From assembly GCA_951640165.1 (NCBI GenBank), contig OX621263.1:7446001-7510000 (forward strand): a stretch of DNA of 64,000 nt, read 5' to 3'. The notes beneath the pieces are model-generated. The model searched no databases. It was not told the DNA's origin and was given only the letters and a program-made list of their open reading frames with translations. Within the stretch, counting starts at the first letter, position 1. Each line of letters begins with the position of its first letter. This DNA is from Pseudoips prasinana. Lineage: Eukaryota > Arthropoda > Insecta > Lepidoptera > Nolidae. Shown piece after piece: positions 1 through 10,398 of the stretch. Position numbers and translations under genes: made by a program.

Positions 1-108
1 AATCCATGTAATGTAACTAGAAATAATTATGTATATCTACTTAACTATAATACTTTACAAGCGCTTTTTTAAAGTCTACGTGAATAAAAACCTTTTTTAT
101 TTTTATTC
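1..108 (+). repeat. Repeat R1, 3' end
   Basis: The 3' part of repeat R1, ending in the T-rich tail that follows the phrase gtctacgtgaataaaaacc. The same tail closes the copies at 29592-29757 and 52083-52608, and it appears reversed at 20992, 42772 and 43765. The longest copy here is about 525 bp. The class is not certain. A polyadenylation-like AATAAA lies close to the end, which would suit the 3' end of a retroelement. Confidence 0.7.
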
Positions 109-171
109 TAAGGCTATAATCTCTTTTCATTATAGTAGATCAATTTAAAATTATAATGGTGACTAAAATAA

Positions 172-686
172 TCTATACATATAATAAAATCGTAGGAAAG
201 TCAAAACTGTACATTGAGAATATAAAAAAAAAGATACTTGGTGCGTGATCTACAATCGATATCGAAGCCAAAAATATAGTTTTTAGAATTTTGATGTGAA
301 ACATCTATAGCCGCACGTAATAAAGATTTCTGGGGGAGCGACGCGTCGCCACGTTTTTTTATTATTAATCGTTATATTTTATTATATCATTATGACATAT
401 TTAGTTCATGTCAAAATATGTTCTTTTCTGCATATTCATTTTAAAAAATAATGTCGATGTTTCACATCTGCCAAGCGTCTCGTGACGGCTCCAATTTTTT
501 TGTCTGTTTGTCTGTATGTATGTCCAGGCTAAACTCAAAAAGCACTGCATGGATTTACTTGAAATTTTGCATGAATATTACTAAGGGTCAACATATAGGC
601 TACATATTATCACGCTATCACCTACGGGGGAGAAGCTGTGATAATTTATAAAGTTTGACGCGGGTAAAACCGCGGGGCACAGCTAG
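172..686 (+). mobile_element. Non-autonomous Helitron-like element, copy 1
   Basis: Begins TCTATACATATAATAAAA after an A and ends CTAG before a T, which is the Helitron pattern (5' TC, 3' CTRR, insertion between A and T). A GC-rich stem (gcgggtaaaaccgc) lies just before the 3' end. Sister copies are at 21755-22023, 62579-62891 and 63114-63670. This copy is longer than the 269-bp copy because a separate module of about 200 bp sits at 293-492. It contains no Rep/helicase gene. Confidence 0.75.
293..492 (+). repeat. Module inserted inside Helitron copy 1
   Basis: A segment running from gatgtgaaacatc to gatgtttcacatc and on to cgtgacggct, with a GC-rich palindromic patch (gacgcgtcgcc) near 340. 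It is absent from two sister Helitrons, and it occurs again at 63372-63616 inside another copy at a different internal position. Both insertions abut T runs. It looks like an independent small mobile element of unknown class. Confidence 0.55.
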
Positions 687-1435
687 TATTTCATAAACAG
701 ATATATATATATATATATATATAGATGAAGTTGGTAATGTGTTGAAATAGAGAATAAAAGAAATAGTCATTTAATTTTATATAAATTTGTGCAAATCCAC
801 GTTGAATTAATAAATTATCTTCTTTATTATTGAAAATCTCCCTATGAAATACCGGCATTGTTCCTCTTCTTGCGAACTATGGCGAGTCTTACAGGACTTT
901 AATCAGAGTAACTAGTTGAAACAAGTTCAAAACTATTGCTGTTATATTAGTTTGTTATTGATTGAAACGTCACACAAACCTCGTTAGCACAAACATCCTT
1001 TGAATTCTGTATTAAAAAGGAAGTTTTGTGTGACTGACGTTGTCTAACAAGTCAGTAATGACCTTGAGCCAAGGTTCGATACCCAAACTAGATGATGACG
1101 ACGATGACCTCTGGCGAGGGTTACTTAGTTTTAAGTTTCATTAGAACGACATCTTGAGTCACTATAGTCTAGGAAATAAAGCTGCTTCTCCTATCAAGAC
1201 TGCAATAATTTCTTAATCGACGTAAGTTTGCCCTATTTATAATAATTACTTATTAAATCTTATTTCACAAAGCTGTGCAATAAGATTTAATGGCCAAGGC
1301 ATTCTCTACCAGTCGACCTATGGCTGATGCAGTTATAGTGGTAAGTGTACTATAAATAATAAAAATTACCAAGAGAGGGTAAAGAAAATATAAAATACAA
1401 TCGTATAAATACTATACTTACAGAACCGCATACCA
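687..1435. other. No gene recognised
   Basis: AT-rich sequence with a short (TA)n run at about 702-723. I see no ORF with recognisable motifs and no element ends. Confidence 0.5.
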
Positions 1436-1520
1436 GAGGCCTCCTACAAGATGGACCAATCTTGCGAGGGGAGGCATTTTTCCAGTAATGGACGACTTTT
1501 GGCTGATAAGATCATGATGA
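1436..1520 (+). mobile_element. RTE-type 3' tail fragment
   Basis: Matches in order the last part of the RTE copies at 43129 and 61484: the cctacaagatggacc phrase, then a shortened gaggcatttttccagtaatggacg, ending in gctgataagatcatgatga. The middle is deleted. No coding capacity remains. Confidence 0.65.
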
Positions 1521-1789
1521 TTAAAGCCAGTCGTAAATATAAGACGTCCAATGACAAATTTATGGTAATAGTTGGCAATAATCTACTGAAAATACTCATT
1601 CCAGTTTTTATCTAGAGCTTCATGAAGTAGGCCGTAGCAGAGTTTTGTTTGTGTAGCGAATGATATTTTGGTGGAAATATTACTTTTTATTTGAACAAAC
1701 TCGGATCTATTTCCGTTTTATTTGTATTAAGAGTTAAGTTTCATCTAAGTACAGTCGACCACACGTTTACGTCAACACTTGGAATATGA

Positions 1790-1935
1790 AAACTTCCCTT
1801 TGCGTTTACTTCTTCAGGATGAATGGTCGTCTACCACCACTCTACCACCGTCTCGAAGGAAACTATTTACCGTGCACTGCCACTATGGAATCAATTAACT
1901 GCGGAGGTATTACCGATCCGAGTTTACATTCATAC
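1790..1935 (+). pseudogene. Non-LTR retrotransposon RT C-terminal scrap
   Basis: One frame reads LWNQLTAEVLP, the short conserved motif near the end of Jockey/CR1-type reverse transcriptases (usual form: W-N-x-L-P). A close relative of this scrap lies at 37125-37245 and a weaker one at 53190-53330. Nothing upstream of the motif survives. Confidence 0.5.
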
Positions 1936-1954
1936 ACACAATACATTAAACACA

Positions 1955-2262
1955 AAAAACCGGCCAAGTGCGAGGCGGACTCGCGCACGAAGGCTTAAAA
2001 ACGAGCAATAAATTCACGTTTGATGTATGGGAACCCTCTTAAATATTTACTTTGTTTTGTTTTTTATTATTTGTTGTTATAGCGGCAACAGAAATACATT
2101 ATCTGTGAAAATTTCAACTGTCTAGCTATCATGGTTCATGAGATACAGCCTGGTGACAGACGGACAGACAGACAGACAGCGAAGTCTTAGTAATAAAGGG
2201 TAAAAAGGGTAAAACGGGACCCCCGTTTCACCCTTTGGGTACGGATGGAACCCTAAAAACTG
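1955..2262 (+). repeat. Interspersed repeat P
   Basis: Starts at gccaagtgcgaggcggactc and ends at ggaaccctaaaaa, with gacagacagacag near the 3' side. A second copy is split at 37575-37656 and 38154-38347, and a minus-strand fragment is at 60000-60120. I recognise this as a common arthropod repeat but cannot name the family. It carries no ORF. Confidence 0.65.
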
Positions 2263-2484
2263 TAGTGTTGAAGAGGAATTTAATCATCAAGACAGTAATA
2301 CATAATAATATAGATACAACTCCCAAGAAGCTACCGAGACAACTCTGAAGGTGGAAAGACGATAAAACTCAAGTTTGTGGACAGTTTTTTCTTGTACTCG
2401 GGATTCTGATTACGTCACCGTAATACTTCCCTGCACGGGAAAAATGAAAAATTTCATCATCATAGTCATCACCATGCCACAGCT

Positions 2485-2640
2485 AGAGATATACCTCCCC
2501 ATGAATCTTCATAATGGAATCCATTATTTAGTGGAAATATGCCATATTAGCCACGCTTGGAAGACGGGTTGGCGATCGCAGTATGGAGCTAATTATACTC
2601 AGAAAGACACTGCTGCCTGTGCTACGTCAGATATTTTTTT
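2485..2640 (-). repeat. SINE-F, diverged copy
   Basis: The minus strand carries the SINE-F landmarks in order: a block around gcgatcgccaacccg, then the gtggcgattatggcat-like block. Both are diverged. It directly abuts the Helitron at 2657. Confidence 0.5.
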
Positions 2641-2779
2641 ATATTTTATTTATTTATCTATATAAATAAAAAGAGAAGTCCTGACTGACTGACTGACTCA
2701 TCAACGCCCAGCCCAAACCCTTAGCCCTAGAAAGCTGAAATTTTGCACAGATGTTTTCTTTATAATGTAGACAAGGAAT

Positions 2780-3056
2780 AAGGAAGGATTTTTCGAAATT
2801 CAACCCCTAAGGGGGTAAAATGGGGGTGCGAAGTTAGTATGAAACTTTGCCGTTTTTTAAGTTAGAGGCATGAAATTTGGTATTTGGCCTTGCAGTTAAA
2901 AATAAAAAATATAAGTTTCAGGATTTTTGGAAATTTCACCCCCAAGAGCAAAAATAGGGGGTGTAAGTTTGTACGAAAAAAGTCTCAATCTTTATGTTAA
3001 ATGCAGTAGAAGCCTTACTGCATACTATTGCCTAACTATACTAAAACATCCTTCAC

Positions 3057-3090
<34 letters not shown>

Positions 3091-3296
3091 ACACACACAC
3101 ACACACGTATACACACACAAAAATTCATATTTTTCTTTTTGCTATTTTAAACAGGAACCACACTTTTGTTATGTTTTCTCACTTCTACACTTGAGCGATC
3201 TGTGAAGAGCGGGGCCTCCTATCACAAGTATTTAATGTACTTAAAAGGAGACCCCTATGTAATATAAATTGTAGTAGTATAAGATACCGAAATAAA

Positions 3297-3331
<35 letters not shown>

Positions 3332-4180
3332 GCATGAAAATTAGCATTTGGCTTTTTAGTTAAAAATTTAATTTATATATTTCAGGATTTTGAAAATTCC
3401 ACCCCGAAGGTCATAAAATAGGGGATGTAATTTTGTATGAAAAATGCGATATTTTTTAATTTAAACGCATGAAAATGAGTGTTTAGCCTTTCTGTTAAAA
3501 ATCTATAGCATTTACTTCAGGATTTTTGGAAATTACACCCCCAAAGGCGGAAAATAGGGGATATAATTTGATACTGCCTGACTGACATATCAACGCACAG
3601 TCTAAACGGCTGCAGTTAGGACTTGAATTTTGACAGTAGTTACCTTTTATGACGTAGGCATCCACTGAAGAAGGGTTTTTGAAAATACCACCTCTAAGGG
3701 ACTAAAATAAGGGATGAAATATTTTATGAAAGTGTTTAATTTTGATGTTAAAGGCTTTAGTAGATCGACTTGCAGTTAGAAATTAAAATATATATTTCAG
3801 GATTTTTGAATATTAAACAAAGAAAAAAAAAAGAAATAGGGGATGTTTGTATGAAAAATGTGACATTTTTTAAGGTAAACTCATGAAAATTGGTATTTGG
3901 CCTTTCATTTAAAATATGTATTTCAGGATTTTTGGGAATTCCAGCCCTTTAGGGTGACAAATAGGGGATGGAAGTTTGTATGAAAAATGTGACATTTTTT
4001 AAGGTAAACGCATGAAAATTAGTATTTCGCCTTTCATTTAAACATTATAAATATATCATCAGGACTTTTGGAAATTCCACCCCTAAAGACGACTAAAATA
4101 GGGGATGTAAGTTTGTATGAAAAACTGTTCTTTTTTTTTTGGAGTTAAAAGCATGTAAATTGGTATTGCAGTTAAAAATA
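2780..4180 (+). repeat. Degenerate tandem array inside the Helitron
   Basis: Repeated units contain, in order, caggatttttggaaattcca, a cccctaaaggg-like block, aaaataggggatgtaagttt, gtatgaaaaatg, and catgaaaattagtatttggc. I count about eight recognisable units with many small indels, plus an unrelated insertion between about 2990 and 3330. Confidence 0.7.
3056..3117. repeat. (CA)n microsatellite
   Basis: Almost pure CA/AC dinucleotide run with one TC interruption in the middle. It lies in the foreign stretch that interrupts the Helitron internal array. Confidence 0.95.
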
Positions 4181-5112
4181 AAGCAATCAAGGGAATAATT
4201 TGTTTTTAAAAAAGGTAATCCATAACTGATTCAATAGGTCAACACCAAAAATGTACGTCAATTTAAATTATAGAGAAATTCGTTTCTTATTGCTTAAAAT
4301 GTTGTGTTTGTTGTCGTCTAAGTAAAGATTTAGCGTTTTATAAGATTTGTAACTTCTTTTTTTTGGTATTTTTCATAACATATTAAAAAACGTCAATTTA
4401 TTAAAATTGGGATAAAAATTCATTGACCCAAAATTCGAGTTAGTGTAGTATAAATTCAGATCGCAGAACTCATTTGACATTTCGGTTAAAATAAATAAAT
4501 GTTTGAAGTAAAAGGTAGTCCAAAACTGAATCAAAAGATGATCGCCTAAATCTCATCCAAAATATATGCCCACATCTTAATTTTACCGCTTTACAAGGTT
4601 ATATTTTTGTTAGTAGATGGTGTTATCATCGCGCTAAGGTTTCGTTTACAAAATGTGATATTAGACCTATCAATGCCGTGGTCGCAACCTATGCTAATGG
4701 GAGTTACCTTGGTGATTAATGCATCGTTGATTATTATATTACTTTATTTGACTAACTGACTTTGCTTAAGGACAATTGATATGTATTCTTTGATATTTTT
4801 GGGTTTATGATATCGGGTCTTTTTTTTAAATAACAGTAACAAAGTAGTCTTTAGTTTATTTCTTAACTAGGTTATTTATAGGTTAGGTTTTCTTAAATTT
4901 ATATTGCTTATTTCTTTTAAAAGTATTTTTTTTAGATTAAGCTAGAAGTAAGTAGTTACATTGGTAATCATTCAAAATTGTCGCGGACGAAGTCGCGGGC
5001 ACCAGCTAGTTGTAAGTATAAAAACACATAAAACAATACAAAAGTAGACCAAAAACCACTAAGGTTTGTCCGGAATACTAGGTACAAGTTCTATTTAAAA
5101 CTAGCGAAACAG

Positions 5113-5395
5113 ATATTATCATCATCATCATCATCATATCAGCCGAAAGACGTCAAACAAAACAAAGGCCTGCCTCCACAATTGCGCTATCCGCATCCAG
5201 CGATTTCCTTCGACCCGCCCAAGATCATCGGTCCATCTTGTAGGGAGCCTGCCCACGCTGCGTCTCCCGGTTCGTGGTCGCCACTCGAGAACCTTTCTGC
5301 CCCAGCGGCCGTCGGCTCTACGAGCTATGTGCCCTGCCCACTGCCACTTCAGCTTGGCAACTCTTACGGCTATGTCGGTTACTTACAGATATTAT
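5113..5395 (-). pseudogene. RTE-type RT C-terminal fragment
   Basis: On the minus strand this repeats the RTE tail seen at 31935, 43129 and 61484: the basic R-T-G-R-R-x-x-G-R-P-P-T-R-W region, then the stop and a (GAT)n tail, which reads as (ATC)n at 5116-5140 on the plus strand. Internal deletions shift the frame. It is a 5'-truncated dead insertion. Confidence 0.75.
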
Positions 5396-5819
5396 AATGT
5401 AAAATAAATATTATAACAACCATATTTTAAGTGACAAATTAATACTATGAGACGGTAGATAACAATCTTTTTTTTTGCAATCTACCCGATTACAAAGATA
5501 TACTACAGAAAGAAAATATTCTACAAAAGATATTTATTCCCTTGGGATGAGTACGCGCCCCACGGGATGAGTTGGTGTGTTGTTAATGTTCTACGCCGTT
5601 ACCACACAGCACTGTTAAGTTACAAACCTCCTAATTATGCGCTTCAGACAAACCATTTAACTACTTTGACAGTAATGAAAAAGCTTCGTCCCTTTTAAAT
5701 GAACTTTCTAAGAAATAAATGGGAAGGCAATGAATTTAGTCTTATTAAAGATAGAAATGTTAGAGCACAGTATAACTATATACAGTGCTGAAACTAAGCC
5801 TAGTTGATTAAATAAATAA
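5396..5819. other. No gene; SINE-F edge only
   Basis: AT-rich. A short piece at about 5558-5605 (gggatgag, ccccacgggatgag) matches the 5' edge of SINE-F on the minus strand. Nothing else is recognised. Confidence 0.45.
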
Positions 5820-6045
5820 TGAAATAATGAAATTTATTCAGCACTTGGGTTTATACATACACTTGTCCTTGACAAGCTCACAATGTATTACATACATATA
5901 CACAGTTTAAAGACAGTAATTAAAGCAACAAAATATTTTGAATTAGTCCGTCCGTGCGGTCTGTTTCGTCACATATATTTTTAATATCCTTAAATAAATA
6001 ATAATTAGCAAGTTACTAAGCTATTATTGTTACATTTAACTATTT
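5820..6045 (-). repeat. Repeat R4
   Basis: Matches 59095-59290 over most of its length: ttattcagcacttggg, caagctcacaatg, gtccgtgcggt, then ccttaaataaata. Read on the minus strand it ends with AATAAA-containing sequence, like a retroelement 3' end. The family is not recognised. Confidence 0.6.
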
Positions 6046-6192
6046 TTATTAGACTAGCGGCGTGACAGGCCCGACAATAACAAATGGGGTTGTAATTTTT
6101 AATATTTAAGGATTTTTTATTAGGCGAGTGTTGGGGCTGCCCCCCTTCTGTAGCGCCTCCGCCATGTTGACGGATGCGCGCACTGATTGTAC

Positions 6193-6610
6193 CTACGGCC
6201 TCGTTGGTCTAGCGGTAGCCGCAGATAACGAGGGCAAGGGTTCAAATCCCGGGTCAGGCCAAAAAGTGACTTTGTGATTTTTTCTGTAAAGCAATTTCTC
6301 GGCATCAGCCCGAAGTCTAGACTTCGGGCTGATGCTAGGAGTTGGCGGTCTTATACCCCCGTGCCTCGGAGAGCACGTAAAGCCATCGGTCCTGTACCTG
6401 ACCACATTCCGGTTGTGTCGCTAGGCGTCCCATCGGATCATGAGAGTCATAGAATAGAAAGTGCCTTTGTGTTTGCGAATACACTTGTGCACTATAATAT
6501 GTCCCGTGCAGATGGCTAGTCTTCATTGAGATTGGCCGGCGTTGCCGAAATTCGACTAGGAGGACATTATTTCATCACTGTCATAATCCGATGGGACGGC
6601 TGTTCCGCAC
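6193..6610 (+). mobile_element. SINE-A (tRNA-derived), near full length
   Basis: The head resembles a tRNA, with an A-box-like ggtctagcggtag and a B box ggttcaaatcccgg. It is followed by the family body: gcatcagcccgaagtc, cgtgcctcggagagcacgta, cctgacc, cccatcggatcatgag, gcactataatatgtcc, and a 3' region ending aggaggacatta. Related copies are at 32697, 36606, 46200, 47970, 54970 and 61085. It would be transcribed by RNA polymerase III if active. Confidence 0.8.
6302..6335. repeat. Perfect palindrome inside SINE-A
   Basis: Two 16-bp arms (gcatcagcccgaagtc and its exact complement) separated by only TA. Other SINE-A copies have a single arm here, so the second arm is a local inverted duplication. 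Confidence 0.9.
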
Positions 6611-6639
6611 GACCAGTAAGAGATCAGGCTTTACTTTAA

Positions 6640-7245
6640 TAATAATAATAATTTATTTCAGATAATTAGAATCCATTTTTGTTAGTAAATAATTTATAAA
6701 CTTAAACACTATTGTTAGTTAATACCTTAAAGCTAAACATTCAAAAAACACCCCATTGGGGTATGTTTGTGCATCCAATGTTCCAGTATTGGGTTGTCCC
6801 ACCGGTCCACGATCGTGTTTAATATGCTGTTGGGACTGCCTCGTACCCTGTTCATAATAGAAGCGCATCGCTTACGCATGATGGCGTGGAATCCATCCGT
6901 GCGTGCGTCGGCGAACATTTTTGACGCGCTACAATGTCTTGGCAGTCCCATCAGCATCCTAAACGTGTTATTGTATTGGACGCGCAGAGCGTTATATGCC
7001 TTCTGCGTATAGCTAATCCATAGATTGCACGTGTAAAACGACTGACAGTAAGCTCAAAAGGGTCGTCTTTACCTGTTTCGTACATCGTGCAAATCTACGA
7101 GCCAGCATATTGCATCGGAGAGCCAACGCCCTGCGCTCCCGCTCTATGTCCATATTGTCTTTGAGGTCTTCGGAGAGCCAGTGACCCAGATACTTGAAAC
7201 TTGTGACTCTATTCAAGGGTACCCCGCTAAGTTTAACTTGTGGTA
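6640..7245 (-). pseudogene. Non-LTR retrotransposon RT C-terminal fragment
   Basis: Read on the minus strand, the protein runs NRVTSFKYLGHWLSEDLKD, then RERRALALRCNMLARRFARC (both typical of RT C-terminal regions of RTE-like elements). After a frame change it reads NTFRMLMGLPRHCSASKMFA. The 3' end is a (TAA)n tail at about 6643-6656. At least one frameshift near 7010-7040 kills it. The palm domain is absent, so this is a 5'-truncated insertion. Confidence 0.7.
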
Positions 7246-7776
7246 GATTAATTTGTGGTAGATTAGACTTTAGCCAGAGTCTAAGCTGCTACTGAGCGTT
7301 TTACTTTCTGGCCCAACTCGAGGCATACTATTAATAACCATCTGTAGAGGGCAATTAATATCTCTGTCTTTCGGGCACTAACCATTTTCCACTTATTGTA
7401 TTTTCACTGAGGGTCGAATAACAACCTGTTGGCTAATTAAGCGCTCCGGACGAGCAGTTCATTAGTTTGCTAGCCCTGCTTATATATTATAGGGTTGCCA
7501 TTACATAAACGAAATCGATTTTTTTCCCATACATTCCTAAAAACTTTTTGTATGGCAAACACATGTTACTTGGTTCAATACAGATTTATTTTCCAAATAC
7601 CTTACTATTTATTCACTGTCATAATCGGATGCAACGGCTATTTGACACCACCGGTAAGAGATCAGGCGCAAAACCAATAGCAATCGGCTCTCAGAGACAC
7701 AGGCATATGAAACAGCCAGAGTCTAAGCTGCTACTAAGCGTTTTACTTGGCAAAAACATTTCTATAACTAAATTTG

Positions 7777-8474
7777 ACTGATTTGAAGCTCTCTACAAAA
7801 GTCTCCGTTTACAAGGCCATAGTTCTTCCAAATCTCTTATATTCTTCAGAGTCATGGGTCATCTATCGAAAACACATACGGACGCTGGATAGGTTTCATT
7901 TGAAGTGCTTACGAGACATTCTTAAAATCAAATGGTCGGACCGGGTTCGAAATACAGAAGTGCTCCGTCGCGCAAATGTCTACGGCATAGAAGCGTACCT
8001 AATGCGGGGACAGCTCCGATGGTGTGGTCATCTCTCAAGAATGGCTGATGTAAGGGTGGCTTAACGCATCTTTTTCTGTGAACTCCAGAACGGCAGGCGG
8101 AAACAGGGCGGCCAGTTCTTACGATATAAAGATGTGCAGAAAAGACACATGAAAAGGTGCATAATTAATCCCCCGAAATGGGAGGAAAAGGCTAGTTGCC
8201 ACTGAGTGGAGGCGCTTGATAAACAAAAAGGTTCATGACTTTGAAGAGCAGAGAAAATCCGAGCTGGATGCGAAACGCGATGCTCTTAAGACTAAACCAC
8301 CAGCAGTCATATTTTACAACTATGTCGACGGTGTCCTCACGTGCAGCCAATGTTTGCGCACGTTTACACACAAGATTGGATACTGTAGTCATCTAAGGGC
8401 ACATGTGAGAAATGATCACCCTACCTCCTTAACTAATCAGTAGCAGTCACCATAGCCGAAATCGGCTGGGAGGA

Positions 8475-8502
<28 letters not shown>
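7777..8502 (+). pseudogene. RT C-terminal fragment with zinc-finger tail, flanked by a TSD
   Basis: The first part reads [20 protein letters not shown], then [20 protein letters not shown] and [18 protein letters not shown] before a stop. This is the thumb/C-terminal region of a non-LTR reverse transcriptase. A different frame (8216-8443) then gives a C2H2-like finger, C-S-Q-C-x12-H-x3-H. The element ends in an (AC)n tail. It is flanked by near-identical ataactaaatttg at 7764-7776 and 8503-8516, a target-site duplication. The palm domain is missing, and frameshifts separate the parts. Confidence 0.75.
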
Positions 8503-8505
<3 letters not shown>

Positions 8506-8886
8506 ACTAAAATTTGTGGCCTAACTCGAGGCAGACCAAACTGACAAACCGAGGCAACCATCTGTAGAGTGCAATTAATATCTCTGTCTTTCGGGCACTA
8601 ACCATTTTCCACTTATTGTATTTTCACTGAGGGTCGAATAACAGCCTGTTGGCTAAGTAAGCGCTCCGGACGAGCAGTTCATTAGTTTGCCAGCCCTGCT
8701 TATAGTAGGGTTGCCATTACATAAACAAAAACTTTTTTTTCTGGATATTCCTAAACATTTATGTAGTCACACATTCGTTGGTTTAATACAGATAATAATA
8801 ATAATATAATTAATTTTCTCACTACAATATACAGTTTACCAAAGACAGTTTTATATACATATATTACATAATTCAGGTAAGTACAC

Positions 8887-9150
8887 GGTCACCGTAGCCT
8901 AGTTGGTAGTGCTCCTGCCTACGAAGCTGGTGGTCCTGGGTTCGAATCCCGGTAAGTGCAAATATTTGTGTGATGAGCACGAATATTTGTTTCTGAGTCA
9001 TGGATGTTTTCTATGTATATATGTATTTATCTATCTATATAAGTATGTATATCGTCGCCTGGTACCCATAGTACAAGCTTTGCTTAGTTTGGGACTAGGA
9101 TGATCTGTGTGACATTGTCCCCAGATATTATATTATATTATTATATTACA
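8887..9150 (+). mobile_element. SINE-B (tRNA-derived)
   Basis: The tRNA-like head has tagttggtagtgc (A box) and gggttcgaatcccgg (B box). The body has gatgagcacgaatatttg and gtatatcgtcgcctggta, and the 3' part is catagtacaagctttgctta through cattgtcc and a (TTATA)n tail. Near-identical copies are at 18893, 49141 and 62335. The 3' part is shared with SINE-C. Confidence 0.85.
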
Positions 9151-9357
9151 TAATTCAGGTAAGTATACATATATAGATATATTATCGAAATACCTTACTA
9201 TTTATTCACTGTCATATTCGGATGCGAAGGCTGTTTGACACCACCGGTAAGAGATCAGGCGCAAAACCAATAGCAATCGGCTCTCAGAGACACAGGCATA
9301 TGAAACAGTCAGAGTCTAAGCTGCTACTAAACGTTTTACTTGGCAAAAATTTTTGTA

Positions 9358-9493
9358 CAGACGCCAGCACATCAAGCTACCCCAATCTGTCAAATTTCTC
9401 CATTTGAAAGTGAACCTTATGCTTATACGATAAAGTTGAAAATCTATAAAGTTAAATTTGTCAGATTGGGGTAGCTGTATGTGCTAGCGTCTG
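9358..9493. mobile_element. MITE-1 copy
   Basis: Inverted ends CAGACGCCAGCACATC... and ...GCGTCTG, each followed inward by gctaccccaatctgtcaaat or its complement. It is flanked by TA on the left and CA (mutated TA) on the right. The whole element folds into a hairpin. No ORF. Confidence 0.85.
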
Positions 9494-9647
9494 CACATTC
9501 CTCAAAACTTATTGAAGTGAAAAAAAGTAAGTTGGTTCAAAACTTCACATATACATTGATAATTATATTTTGTAACCTACTGACATTATAAATATACTAC
9601 ATTTTCTTCAACTATTTTTTAATTTCTCATTATAATATAATCATATC

Positions 9648-9885
9648 CTGGGACATTATTCACACACGGCCATCTAATCCCAAACTAAGCAGAGCTTGAT
9701 GGACACCAGATAATGATATACTACATATACTATTGTGCTTTCGTAAATACATACTTATATAGATAATTACACCCAGACTCAGGACAAACAGGCATGTTCA
9801 TGCCCACAAATATCTGTCCTGGGTGGGAATCGAACCCACGACCTCCGGCGTGAAAAGCAAGCATTTGTCAACCGTAACACGTAAA
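9648..9885 (-). mobile_element. SINE-C (tRNA-derived)
   Basis: On the minus strand: a tRNA-like head with tggttga and a B box ggttcgattcccaccc, then caggacagatatttgtgggc, a tatctatataagtatgtatt core, and the tail shared with SINE-B (gcttagtttgggattaga, then aatgtcccaggatat). The best plus-strand copy is 33720-33983. Confidence 0.8.
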
Positions 9886-10036
9886 AAGAAAAATTAAATA
9901 AAAACAAAGACACTTGTGGTACGTGCAAGCCTGAAATGGCACCACCTCAGCATTTGCTAGAACATTTTATTGTTCTAGCGCTGGTAATTTCATTGAAAAA
10001 CGACGCTTCTAGTCTACTGGTGACAACCGATCGAGC

Positions 10037-10398
10037 ATATATTGTGTTTGCCTACTAAATGATTACTCTAATTGGACCAAATCCCGTGTTCATGCCCGCT
10101 TGAGTATGTTACGCGGGGCCGTCTCAACTGGGTCGTGTTGAAACCGGTAGTAGATGAACCCACTGAGTTTGTTTCGCTGGGTCTTCTCAGTTGGGGCGCA
10201 TTGGATCCGGTGGTAGCATTAAAGCGCGACCGTCGTTATTAACACAAGGTCCATCATAATAATAATACCTTAATATAGACAGAACCATTGGCAATATGTA
10301 GTAAAAATATTAGACTTAACTAGATTATTAAACATAATCTCTTGAGAAGAACTTGATACGAGCTAGCTAAGAAATATCATTGCTATAATTGAATAGAA
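10037..10398 (+). repeat. Repeat R1, 5' and central part
   Basis: Matches 52083-52400 and, reversed, 21230-21440. Landmarks are tgcccgcttgagtatgtt, gaaaccggtagtagatgaac, gcattaaagcgcgaccgtcg and aatatagacagaaccattgg. The R1 tail is displaced to 10908-10945 by the RT fragment that follows. Confidence 0.75.

Larger units (their letters stand above)
2657..5009 (+). mobile_element. Helitron-like element with expanded internal repeats
   Basis: Begins TCTATATAAATAAAAAGAG after an A and ends gcgggcaccagCTAG before a T. The same kind of 3' end (gaagtcgcgggcac, then agCTAG) closes the 306-bp element at 30029-30334. The interior is dominated by a degenerate unit of roughly 120-140 bp running from about 2780 to 4180. 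A non-homologous stretch holding a (CA)n run (3056-3117) and a poly-T run (about 3301-3327) interrupts the array. No Rep/helicase ORF is visible, so it is non-autonomous. Confidence 0.65.
7265..9355. repeat. Tandem duplication broken up by insertions
   Basis: The marker gagtctaagctgctact recurs at about 7276, 7722 and 9311. The block from ctcgaggca to gggttgccattacataaac occurs at 7318-7507 and again at 8526-8725. Removing the RT fragment (7777-8502) and the SINE-B (8887-9150) leaves a direct repeat of roughly 450-480 bp, present two and a half times. Confidence 0.7.

Noticed and set aside
6197..6268. A functional tRNA gene
   Set aside because: A- and B-box-like words are present, but the cloverleaf pairing is poor and the segment is the head of a multi-copy SINE. 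The same holds for the heads at 8887, 33720, 36606, 54885 and 62335.
8216..8443. Host C2H2 zinc-finger gene
   Set aside because: The single finger follows RT C-terminal sequence inside an element with a target duplication, and a relative at 48542-48831 has the same arrangement. It is the tail of a retrotransposon protein.
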